Below, one piece after another: positions 7,125 to 14,461 of a stretch of 25,098 nucleotides of DNA (its first letter is position 1; every line of letters begins with the position of its first letter). The notes under the pieces are model-generated. The model did not search any database, was not told the DNA's origin, and saw nothing but the letters and a program-made list of their open reading frames with translations. Origin of the DNA: an uncultured Prevotella sp. (lineage in GTDB: Bacteria; Bacteroidota; Bacteroidia; Bacteroidales; Bacteroidaceae); NCBI GenBank assembly GCA_900769275.1, contig CAAGGA010000002.1, forward strand, positions 1 through 25,098, given 5' to 3'. The translations under genes and the position numbers were made by a program.

Positions 7125-9638
7125 TTAATATGCGACCTTCTTACCGTTCGCAATATATATCTGTCCCTTCTTCATTTTGGACACACGTTGTCCCTGAATG
7201 TTGTATATAACGCAGTTCTTATTGGAAGAAACCTGTGCCTCAGCCTCCTCGATGCCGGTAGATTCCGGCAGGAGCTTGTACATCTGCTCTGCATAACGCT
7301 TGCCGAGGGTACGGTAACCGGCAGCACTGAAGTGGAAAGGATCGACGCCGTTGCCCGGCAATCCCTTGGCAGAGATGACGTAAGAGTTGGCGACGTGCTC
7401 CTTGAGATGCGGGAGGGCATTGACGTTATGCCAAGAGCAAGCACCGCCCTGGTCTTCGTACAGCGTTTCTCCGGCGAGGAGAGGAGTCTCAGCAGGGTTG
7501 AGTCTGAGGGCGTAACAGATGCGCTTATACACCTTAGCCACCTTGCTGCACCAGTCGGAAGCCCCGTTGTTTGACTCTCCCTGATGCAGGAGAATGCCTT
7601 TGATAGTGCCTTTTTCCTGTGCTTTCTTACCCATCTCGATGAGTCGTCCGAGCGGGTCGTTGTCGTATGCAGCGCAGTAATTCTTGAACCAGTCCGCCTC
7701 TCCGGCAATGTAGGCATCCTTAAATTCCTCCATGAAGAGTTCGATTTTCGCGCCGCCTACCGCCACGTTGATGACGCCGACCTTGATATTTTCGGGCAGT
7801 TTCTCTACGAGAGTGCGTCCGAAATAGTCAGCAGGAGTCAGTCCAGTGTTGGCACGACAGAGTGGCGGCACGGCGCGATACCAGTTGCCTTTCTTACGAT
7901 TAGTATCGAAATCCACAGCAGCCATCATCTGGAAGCGTGAGTCTATGCCTGTCTTGTCCTGTGACTCGATGGCGGCATTGCCCTCCATGTTGGACTGTCC
8001 GAAGCAGAGATAGACGTGGAAGTTAGGGTCGCCCTGCTCTGCAAACTCCCATGAATCGGGGATTTGAGGCTCCTGCGGTGTGTCATCCTCGGCAGTCTTG
8101 CCGTCGGATGTCGCAATGGCGAATGTCGTACCAAAGTATCCGCTGTCGGTCATCCAACCGTCTGTGGTGCCATTCTCGAAGTCTCCGTTCTGCACGTAGT
8201 TGACTCCAATAGCGTCATCTACGAGGGTCACGTCATCGAAATAGATGGTTCCGCCGAGCTTTCCGAATACGAAACTGAGACGGTCGATGGGATATGCAGC
8301 CTGGAACTTGCAGGTAAAGGTCTTCCATTCGGTCGTGACCTTGAAGTTGTCGAGGTACATCACGTCTTTGGTACCTCCCCACTCGTTCTTGTTGGAGCTT
8401 TGTGTGTCACTGGGCCAGAAAGCCATATCGCACGCCTGTGTAGCCCTTGCCTTGAGGGTGAGGGTGTAGTTATTGCCTTTGGTGAGCGGCTTGGGGAGGT
8501 TATAGCTGCCCTGATTGTCCCAGGCGTTGCTTCCTGCGGTCGATGTGGTGTATGCTATGCACTTGCCGGGATTTACGTATCCCTGCTCTACGTTGACCAT
8601 AACCTTAGATGTGTTTTTGTTTCCTGCATCGTCGGTAGCCAGTGCTATGATAGAATGTTCGCCGTCCTTTACTCCCTTTAATTCAAATTCATAAGGAGGA
8701 GTGGTAACCTCCGCCTTTGACTGATTATCGAGATAGAACTTGACGCTTTTGATATTTCCCTTTGTACTCTGAGCATTTACCTTGACAAGGATATTCTCCG
8801 AGGTCTTGGCATTGTTTGCCGGCGATGTGATATTTACCTCTACTGGCTTTGCTTCGAGGGAGTAGTTCTTACAGAATTTCCATATTTCGTCGATAGTGTA
8901 GAGCACGTCGTTGCTAACCCAGTGACCCTTGTTGGCGAGTTCCATGAGAACGACCTTCACGCCATTGGTGCCACCGCTCCATTCCTTGCGCGTGATGTGG
9001 TTCGCTCCACCATAACTCTTTGTTATAGTAGGCGTTGTAGAGCATTTGTTCGCCTTAATCAGAACGTCAAGATTGCCTTGTACGGCGGAGAAACCACAGA
9101 CGTCATCGGCTGTGCCATGGTGATGAATGACGGGGACGGGACGCTTTCCTCCCCACGTAAAACCACCCATAGGGTAACCGCTGATAGGTGCGAACGCCGC
9201 TATCTTGTCGCTTATCTTATTAATAGCGTGATAAGTCAACATTCCGCCCATGGAGAAACCTGAGAGATAAACCCTGTTCTCATCGATGTTATAATCGGCT
9301 TTCATCTTCTGGATGAGGTCAAGGATAAAGTTGGTATCCTTTGTCCCGGAGATATCCCATGCCCTTCCCTCGCCTTCCGGCAGTACTATGGCAAATCTGT
9401 TTTGGTCAGCGCACTCCTTAGCTTTGGAAAGCATATTCCATTGATACTGAGCATCCTGACTCATGCCATGACATGAAATGATGAGCGGACTTTTAGCTTC
9501 GAGGTTGGATGGTACGTATTGAAGGTATTCCCTTGTCTTTCCTCCAGAGGTGATAGTCTTTCTTGTCTGTGCCTCAAGCGTAGCTGCAGTACACACGAAG
9601 AATAGAAGTAGAGTAATGAGTTTAGTAAGGTGTCTCAT
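7125..9638 (-). CDS. Double esterase: CE1-like / Ig-like / CBM-like / CE6 with sorting-type tail
   Basis: The 837-aa protein has a signal peptide at about 1-23. An alpha/beta-hydrolase of the CE1/LpqC (PHB-depolymerase-like) type follows at about 24-262, with Ser129 in GFSMGG, Asp178 or Asp179 in HGTADD and His239 in KGHWV. A bacterial Ig-like domain (about 264-352) and a CBM4-type beta-sandwich (about 355-513) come next, then a CE6 SGNH esterase (about 538-792) with Ser549 in GQSNMEG and Asp766/His769 in DPFHF. The tail (about 795-837) reads VIYNIQGQRVSKMKKGQ and resembles Bacteroidetes secretion tails. Both esterase sites look intact. CE6 enzymes deacetylate xylan; the CE1-like half may be an acetyl or feruloyl esterase. 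A promoter-like pair lies about 105 nt upstream, and GH10-CE1 follows after 87 nt. Confidence 0.92.
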   Translation of the reverse strand: MRHLTKLITLLLFFVCTAATLEAQTRKTITSGGKTREYLQYVPSNLEAKSPLIISCHGMSQDAQYQWNMLSKAKECADQNRFAIVLPEGEGRAWDISGTKDTNFILDLIQKMKADYNIDENRVYLSGFSMGGMLTYHAINKISDKIAAFAPISGYPMGGFTWGGKRPVPVIHHHGTADDVCGFSAVQGNLDVLIKANKCSTTPTITKSYGGANHITRKEWSGGTNGVKVVLMELANKGHWVSNDVLYTIDEIWKFCKNYSLEAKPVEVNITSPANNAKTSENILVKVNAQSTKGNIKSVKFYLDNQSKAEVTTPPYEFELKGVKDGEHSIIALATDDAGNKNTSKVMVNVEQGYVNPGKCIAYTTSTAGSNAWDNQGSYNLPKPLTKGNNYTLTLKARATQACDMAFWPSDTQSSNKNEWGGTKDVMYLDNFKVTTEWKTFTCKFQAAYPIDRLSFVFGKLGGTIYFDDVTLVDDAIGVNYVQNGDFENGTTDGWMTDSGYFGTTFAIATSDGKTAEDDTPQEPQIPDSWEFAEQGDPNFHVYLCFGQSNMEGNAAIESQDKTGIDSRFQMMAAVDFDTNRKKGNWYRAVPPLCRANTGLTPADYFGRTLVEKLPENIKVGVINVAVGGAKIELFMEEFKDAYIAGEADWFKNYCAAYDNDPLGRLIEMGKKAQEKGTIKGILLHQGESNNGASDWCSKVAKVYKRICYALRLNPAETPLLAGETLYEDQGGACSWHNVNALPHLKEHVANSYVISAKGLPGNGVDPFHFSAAGYRTLGKRYAEQMYKLLPESTGIEEAEAQVSSNKNCVIYNIQGQRVSKMKKGQIYIANGKKVAY

Positions 9639-9742
9639 TTGTGATATTGTTTTTATTTATTTGTTTAGGTATGTAGTGTCTATCTGTAGTAAGATAAGAA
9701 CCGGTAAGATAAGAGATACTTATCCATGGTGATTTCTGTTTG

Positions 9743-9774
9743 CAAAGTTAATGAATAAAACAACATTATTCCAA
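9743..9774 (-). promoter_or_regulatory. Bacteroidetes-type promoter for the CE1/CE6 gene
   Basis: On the minus strand TAACTTTG (9750-9743) fits the TAnnTTTG -7 consensus. It is preceded, 20 nt upstream, by TTGG (9774-9771) in the -33 position. The predicted start leaves a leader of about 100 nt before the ATG at 9638. This is the only place in the window where I see both boxes at the expected spacing. Confidence 0.65.
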
Positions 9775-9949
9775 TTATTATGTTTCATAGCCTTATTCTC
9801 ATGTAACATAGTTGCAAATGATACACTAAATCACGATAGTGAGCCGGGGAAAACACTCTCAGAAGTGGCATCTACATTCGCTTGGGACTGAGAATACGGT
9901 GTGACGACAGGCATACGGCGCAGCGGAAGCCGAGTTTCTCCAATGTCAA

Positions 9950-10150
9950 TTTTGTCCTATTGTCACACGGATGGATATCGACGCGTAACACACTATAGGA
10001 CAAAGAGATAGAAAAAGCGTTGATATTGCAGCGCAAAAGCTATGCTTTTACCCTGCAATATCAACGCTTTCAGCTTGTAATAACGGCGTTATTGCGATGC
10101 AATAACTATGAGATTGATTTTGTCCTATCCGGCAACTGCTTTTATCCTAT
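9950..10150. repeat. Structured intergenic element with repeated TTTTGTCCTAT boxes and nested hairpins
   Basis: TTTTGTCCTAT occurs at 9950-9960 and 10118-10128, a variant TTTTATCCTAT at 10140-10150, and the inverted copy ATAGGACAAA at 9995-10004. The inverted copy and the 10118 copy bracket a perfect 18-bp inverted repeat (10014-10031 with 10053-10070). That repeat has its own inner AAAAGC/GCTTTT stem (10035-10049). It is followed by two overlapping small hairpins at 10079-10106. No credible coding region lies here. It could be a non-coding RNA, a small non-autonomous element (10-bp ends, 134 bp from 9995 to 10128), or regulator sites around an RNA structure. Confidence 0.7.
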
Positions 10151-10170
10151 CTGATGATAGTCTGCCGAAT

Positions 10171-10202
10171 GCCGCTGCCTATATATATTATAAGGTGACG
10201 GC
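10171..10202 (-). terminator. Hairpin after the CE6-CE1 gene
   Basis: GCCG (10171-10174) pairs with CGGC (10199-10202), and an inner CCTATA/TATAAGG stem closes over an AT-only loop. It starts 45 nt beyond the CE6-CE1 stop on the transcribed strand. The AT-rich top resembles that of the hairpin at 4811-4853. There is no U tract, so the terminator role is tentative. Confidence 0.45.
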
Positions 10203-10247
10203 GATGATGCGGCAATGCCATGGATAGCAGCTGAGAGTATTCATATT

Positions 10248-12284
10248 TTAGAAGATATGCTGCACGAACTCTGCGAGGCAGCGACGCCACGTGAGCCATT
10301 CATGCGCAGTGCCTTGTGAGAGGAAGAACTGCACGTTGATGCCTTTTGCCTTGAGGTTGTCGGTCATCTGCTTTGTACCGAAGTTTTCTTCCGTGCCACA
10401 TCCCATGAAGAAATAGCCCACCTTGCCGTTGAATGCGTCGGCATCGGTGAATACACCGCCGGCGAACGTGTCGAGGTTTACTCCGAAGATGGCTCCGCTG
10501 AACGTGCCTATATATGAGAAGGTGTCGAGGTTGGCGGTGGTGATGTCGAGGGTCTGCTTTCCTCCCCATGAGAGTCCTGCCATGCCACGGAACTTCCTGT
10601 CGCTCCTGGTGCGGAAGGTGTTGTCGATATAAGGTATGATGTCCTTGAGGAGAACCTGCTGGAAGGAGGCTCCGAAATCATCGCGGCTCTCGCCTTTCTT
10701 TGCTCCGAAACCGTAGTCGCAGTTGCCGTTGTCCATGACCACAATCATCTCCTTTGCCTTTCCCTGCGCAATGAGGTTGTCCATGATGTACTGCATACGT
10801 CCCTGAGTGCTCCATCCTGTCTCGTTTTCAGCCATGCCGTGCTGTAGGTAAAGCACTGGATATTTCTTTGAAGACTTGAGGTAGGAGGCCGGTGTATATA
10901 CGAAACAGCGACGCTCTCTGTTCTCTACTGATGACCAATAGCGGCATTCCATGACCTGTCCGCGAGCCACTTTCGGGTTAGCCTTGTAGAGGTTTATCTC
11001 CTCTTCGGTCATAGTAGCTCCGTGCATATTAGCCTTGAGGTTGGGGTTATGGTCGAGCTTGACGTCAATGTCTATGCTGCTGTACATCTTACCGCATCCG
11101 AAGACGGTCTTCATGGCAGGGTCGCACATGCTGACACCATCGACATTGAGCACGTAGTAATGGTTACCGCAAGGGAGAGGTGCCGTGGTGACGGTCCAGA
11201 AGCCTTTGCCATCGTTCGTCATAGGCCATTTCTTTCCACATATATCGGCTGCAACGTGCTTTGCCTGAGGTGCGAAGAGTCCGAACTGCACGCGTCCCTC
11301 GTTGTCGATACGCGGATAGTTCTGGCAGGGAACGGTGTTCTCCGACACCTTGAAAGCGTCCTTGTTGAGGATGGACATCATCACGTCGGCATAGCGGCGA
11401 CCGAGCGTGCGGTATCCCTCTGCTGTGAAATGCAGCTTGTCGGGCTTTCCCTTACATCCAAGGGATGATACGGGATATGCTGTAGGAATAGTCTGCTGTA
11501 TGCGGTCGATGATGCTGTTGTGAAGCCAGCAGCAGCCTCCGTCCTCCTCGGTCATGAGTTCTCCGACGAGCAGCGGGCATTCCTCTGCCTTGAGATTCAG
11601 CTCACCAAGTATGCGCTCATAGACGGTCTTGACGCGACTGGGCCAGTCCTGCTGCCCGTTGTCGGTGCATCCCTGATGCAGAAGAATGCCTTTTATGACA
11701 CCCACTTTTTGTGCTCTCTTGGCGCATTCCATGAGGCGGCGGAGCGGTTCGTTGTCGTAGTCCTTGCAGAAATTCTTGAACCAGTCAGCCTGCTTAGATA
11801 TATATACGGCGGTGGAGTCCTCGTCATAGAGCTTGATGCTTGCTCCTCCCACTGCTACATTGATGACACCTACCTTGATATTCTCAGGCAACTGCTCCAC
11901 GAGAGCACGACCGAAGTAGTCGGCAGGGGTCAGTCCTGTCCACTCACGGCAGAGGGGCGGCACGGCAGCATACCACTTATACTTTTCCCTTCCTATGTTC
12001 TTCATATCGACGGCAGACATCATCCTGAAGCGCGGATTGATGTTCTGACGGTCCTGTGTCTCGATTTTTGCGTTGCCTTCCATGTTCGACTGTCCGAAAC
12101 AGAGGTAGATATGGAAGTCGGGGTCAAACTGTTCCGGCTGCGGAATGATGCCCGGGGCCTTCTCTCCGTCGCTGTAATTGAGCACCTTGTTTTTCTCATA
12201 GAAACCTGCAACGTTCTGTGCCGCTGCATGATACGGAGCGAGGAATGAGATGAGAGTCATGACGGTAAGGATTCTTGTCTTCAT
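10248..12284 (-). CDS. Double esterase: CE6 / early-set / CE1
   Basis: The ATG at 12284 is chosen (678 aa). It opens a signal peptide (MKTRILTVMTLISF...AAAQ, about 23 aa) and is preceded by AAAGGAAC. An upstream in-frame ATG at 12350 would translate a terminator hairpin. The CE6 SGNH domain (about 55-305) has Ser66 (GQSNMEG) and Asp282/His285 (DKLHF). An early-set/CBM48-like domain follows (about 320-405), then a CE1 esterase (about 440-678) with Ser572 (GLSWGG) and His661 (QGTAHEWLTWRR). It likely removes acetyl groups (CE6) plus acetyl or feruloyl esters (CE1) from xylan. CE6-CE1 fusions are known from rumen Prevotella. The CE6 half is paralogous to the one at 7125-9638 and the rear half to GH10-CE1. 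It has HQGCTD where the sister CE6 has HQGESN. Confidence 0.93.
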   Translation of the reverse strand: MKTRILTVMTLISFLAPYHAAAQNVAGFYEKNKVLNYSDGEKAPGIIPQPEQFDPDFHIYLCFGQSNMEGNAKIETQDRQNINPRFRMMSAVDMKNIGREKYKWYAAVPPLCREWTGLTPADYFGRALVEQLPENIKVGVINVAVGGASIKLYDEDSTAVYISKQADWFKNFCKDYDNEPLRRLMECAKRAQKVGVIKGILLHQGCTDNGQQDWPSRVKTVYERILGELNLKAEECPLLVGELMTEEDGGCCWLHNSIIDRIQQTIPTAYPVSSLGCKGKPDKLHFTAEGYRTLGRRYADVMMSILNKDAFKVSENTVPCQNYPRIDNEGRVQFGLFAPQAKHVAADICGKKWPMTNDGKGFWTVTTAPLPCGNHYYVLNVDGVSMCDPAMKTVFGCGKMYSSIDIDVKLDHNPNLKANMHGATMTEEEINLYKANPKVARGQVMECRYWSSVENRERRCFVYTPASYLKSSKKYPVLYLQHGMAENETGWSTQGRMQYIMDNLIAQGKAKEMIVVMDNGNCDYGFGAKKGESRDDFGASFQQVLLKDIIPYIDNTFRTRSDRKFRGMAGLSWGGKQTLDITTANLDTFSYIGTFSGAIFGVNLDTFAGGVFTDADAFNGKVGYFFMGCGTEENFGTKQMTDNLKAKGINVQFFLSQGTAHEWLTWRRCLAEFVQHIF

Positions 12285-12312
12285 TGTTCCTTTTGTTTTG
12301 TGATTGGTTTTC

Positions 12313-12375
12313 AGAAAAAAAAGAGACTGACGCACAGAACGAATAAACATTCGCTCTGCACTTATCCAGTCTCTT
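12313..12375 (-). terminator. Intrinsic terminator after GH51, inside the leader of CE6-CE1
   Basis: The arms AAGAGACTG (12321-12329) and CAGTCTCTT (12367-12375) are perfect. An inner 10-bp stem CAGAGCGAAT/ATTCGTTCTG has one G:U pair in minus-strand RNA. The hairpin is followed on that strand by a run of U (12320-12315, continuous with the last two stem bases). It begins 33 nt after the GH51 stop and ends only about 30 nt before the CE6-CE1 start. No TAnnTTTG promoter is visible in the 123-nt gap. Confidence 0.85.
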
Positions 12376-12407
12376 AGGTTGTTTAGGTTATGAATGATTG
12401 CCGATTG

Positions 12408-14390
12408 TTATTTCTTGAAGGAATACATTATGAGAGAGTGAGGCTCCAGGGTGACCGTCATCCTCTTCTTAGCCTTTACGGTCTTGGTCTCCGGAGAGAC
12501 GGGGTGCTTGTCGTAATTATTCTCATCGTCGAGGTTACCCTTGAGGGTAGTCACCTTAGCCTGCGCCTTGACAGAGAAGCGGGAGATGTCGAACGTAGCC
12601 TTTTGCGGCTTGTCGGTATAGTTTGCCATCTTGACGAATACCTCACGGGTCTTGGAGTTGTAGATGACGGACTGACCGACATACTTCTCGTCCTTGTTCT
12701 CGAACTTCACGCAGTCACCGTAATAATAGTCACCGGAGGACTGTCCGAAGAGCTGCTGCACGTAGTAGCTGCAGGTCAGGTAAGGCTTCTCGTTGTCGAA
12801 ATAGATAAGATCGGGATTCCAGTTGGTGTTATGCCTGTAAGCGAAGAGAGGGGCATAGGAGGTCATGCAGACGATGTCGCCGTTCTTTTCTATGTTCATC
12901 AGATAGAGAGCTTCTGCGAGAGCATCCCCCCACTGGTTGCCGTGTTCCTTCTCCTGAGTAGAATATTCTCCTACATATACCTTTGTCTTGCGGTCACGAG
13001 GATATTTGTCATACTGACGATTGTCGAGGAAATATGTGCGCTTCTCGTAATAATGCTCGTCCATGATAGGCATATTCAGTTCCTCAGCGAGTTTCCACGC
13101 ATTGTCATAGTCAGGATTTCCCGGGTGAGAACCAGGTCCTGCCGTACCAATGATAACGATTTCGGGATGTTTCTCCATAATCTTCTTGTACATATACTTG
13201 AAGCGTTCGGCGAACTCTGGAGTAATCTTCTCCTCATTGCCGATACCGAGATACTTGAGTCCGAAAGGCTTTGGGTGACCTGCATCGGCACGCACCTTGC
13301 CCCATTTCGTGGTAACGTCACCGTTGGCCCACTCGATAAGGTCGAGGGCATCCTGCACCCACTCGTCCATTTCCGACATGGGAACGACCTTCTGAGCCTG
13401 GTCCTTCATGCCCCATCCGCCGTTGACACCCTGACAGCTCACGCCGCAAGGGAGGATAGGAACAGGTTGCATATTGAGGTCTTCACAGAGTTGGAAATAC
13501 TCATAGTAGCCGAGAGCCATGGACTGGCAGTAGCCCCACGTGTTCTTGAGAGCCTTGCGCTGCTCCTTAGGTCCTACGGTCGTCTTCCAGCGGTATGTGT
13601 TCCAGAAACCGTCACCGCCGCCATGAACGACACATCCGCCGGGGAAACGCATGAATTTCGGGTTCAGATCCTGCAGAGCCTCTACGAGGTCCTTGCGCAG
13701 TCCGTGTCCCTTGAACGTGTTCTGCGGCATGAGTTCCACCATATCGACATCGAGTTCTCCCGTCTCAAGGCAAAGAATCTGAAGACTTGCCTTGTCGCAG
13801 GATTCTGCCACGTCGAACGTAGCCTGATACTTCTGCCATGAGTTGTCCCTGACGGTGAATATCTTCTCGGCGAGAACCTTTCTGTCCTTGCCTGTGAGGA
13901 CAACGCGGACGGGTTTCTCAGCCTTGTCCCTGTTGCGGAAGAAGACGGAGAAGTCGTACTTTTCGCCTGCCTTTACGTTCATTCCGTTGTAGCCGTTGTT
14001 GAGCATTCCCACTCCCGTCCATCCGTTGAAGTCGTAGTAATGTCCGACGCGCTCGGCGTGGATGCGCATATACGTGGGGTTGTTCACGTGGAGAGGGTTG
14101 TCGGTGGCGAAGTTGATGTAGCCTGCCGAGTGTCCCGGACGCTGGAAAGTCCATGCCGTACCGGGTCCCCACCCGTCACGCATGGACGGATTGAACTCGA
14201 AGGAACCGTTCTGCACGAGGTCGGCATTGAGTCCGGCATCGGCGGAGTTGCTGATATCCTCGAAGAAGATACCGATGAGTTCATCACTGATTTTCAGTCC
14301 TCCCTTGGGGGCTTTCTGTGCGAAGCCTGTGAGATTGAAGCTCATTGCAGTGCAAAGAGCGAGGGCTTTAAGAGTGGTTGTTGTCTTCAT
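12408..14390 (-). CDS. GH51 alpha-L-arabinofuranosidase
   Basis: The start at 14390 (660 aa) is preferred over an in-frame ATG at 14444 because it opens a proper signal peptide (about 25 aa, ending NLTGFAQ); the longer form would read through the preceding hairpin. An N-terminal CBM4-like sandwich region (about 50-220) with DADLVQNGSFE-like strands precedes the GH51 barrel and C-terminal beta domain. Glu386 in GIGNEE is the acid/base and Glu475 in YVGEYS the nucleophile. The family cleaves terminal alpha-L-arabinofuranose from arabinoxylan or arabinan, and the xylan neighbours favour arabinoxylan. It follows GH5 after 71 nt and is closed by the U-tract terminator at 12313-12375. Its leader shares AAAACCAATCAC with the CE6-CE1 leader. 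No sorting tail is present. Confidence 0.94.
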   Translation of the reverse strand: MKTTTTLKALALCTAMSFNLTGFAQKAPKGGLKISDELIGIFFEDISNSADAGLNADLVQNGSFEFNPSMRDGWGPGTAWTFQRPGHSAGYINFATDNPLHVNNPTYMRIHAERVGHYYDFNGWTGVGMLNNGYNGMNVKAGEKYDFSVFFRNRDKAEKPVRVVLTGKDRKVLAEKIFTVRDNSWQKYQATFDVAESCDKASLQILCLETGELDVDMVELMPQNTFKGHGLRKDLVEALQDLNPKFMRFPGGCVVHGGGDGFWNTYRWKTTVGPKEQRKALKNTWGYCQSMALGYYEYFQLCEDLNMQPVPILPCGVSCQGVNGGWGMKDQAQKVVPMSEMDEWVQDALDLIEWANGDVTTKWGKVRADAGHPKPFGLKYLGIGNEEKITPEFAERFKYMYKKIMEKHPEIVIIGTAGPGSHPGNPDYDNAWKLAEELNMPIMDEHYYEKRTYFLDNRQYDKYPRDRKTKVYVGEYSTQEKEHGNQWGDALAEALYLMNIEKNGDIVCMTSYAPLFAYRHNTNWNPDLIYFDNEKPYLTCSYYVQQLFGQSSGDYYYGDCVKFENKDEKYVGQSVIYNSKTREVFVKMANYTDKPQKATFDISRFSVKAQAKVTTLKGNLDDENNYDKHPVSPETKTVKAKKRMTVTLEPHSLIMYSFKK

Positions 14391-14414
14391 TTGGTGATTG
14401 GTTTTTGTAATTGC

Positions 14415-14454
14415 CGCTTCCGACACGGCGCAGCAGAGCGTCATGCCGGAAGCG
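14415..14454 (-). terminator. Hairpin between GH5 and GH51
   Basis: CGCTTCCG (14415-14422) and CGGAAGCG (14447-14454) form a perfect 8-bp stem with a GC-rich interior. It starts 7 nt after the GH5 stop, and the GH51 start is only 25 nt beyond. No U tract follows. An intercistronic RNA structure is more plausible than full termination. Confidence 0.5.
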
Positions 14455-14461
14455 TATGTGA

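Larger units (their letters stand above)
9639..10247. other. 609-nt intergenic region without a gene
   Basis: This is the longest gene-free stretch in the window. It holds the leader and promoter of the CE1/CE6 gene at the low-coordinate end, the repeat and hairpin element at 9950-10150 and the hairpin after CE6-CE1 at 10171-10202. I see nothing that I can name in 9781-9946. No open frame here has codon use or length that supports a protein. Confidence 0.7.

Noticed and set aside
9950..10150. Insertion sequence remnant with transposase.
   Set aside because: No coding capacity for a transposase is seen; only short inverted ends and hairpins are present. A non-autonomous element remains possible and is listed as a finding.
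12285..12350. 22-codon N-terminal extension of the CE6-CE1 protein from an upstream ATG.
   Set aside because: The extension would be encoded by the GH51 terminator hairpin and would bury the signal peptide; the ATG at 12284 gives a normal secretion signal.
12390..13841. Long open frame on the plus strand (483 codons) opposite GH51.
   Set aside because: It mirrors a strongly supported GH51 gene in the antisense frame, shows no domain or signal peptide, and reflects the codon bias of the real gene.
14391..14444. 18-codon N-terminal extension of GH51.
   Set aside because: It reads through the intercistronic hairpin and places the signal peptide internally; the ATG at 14390 is better.
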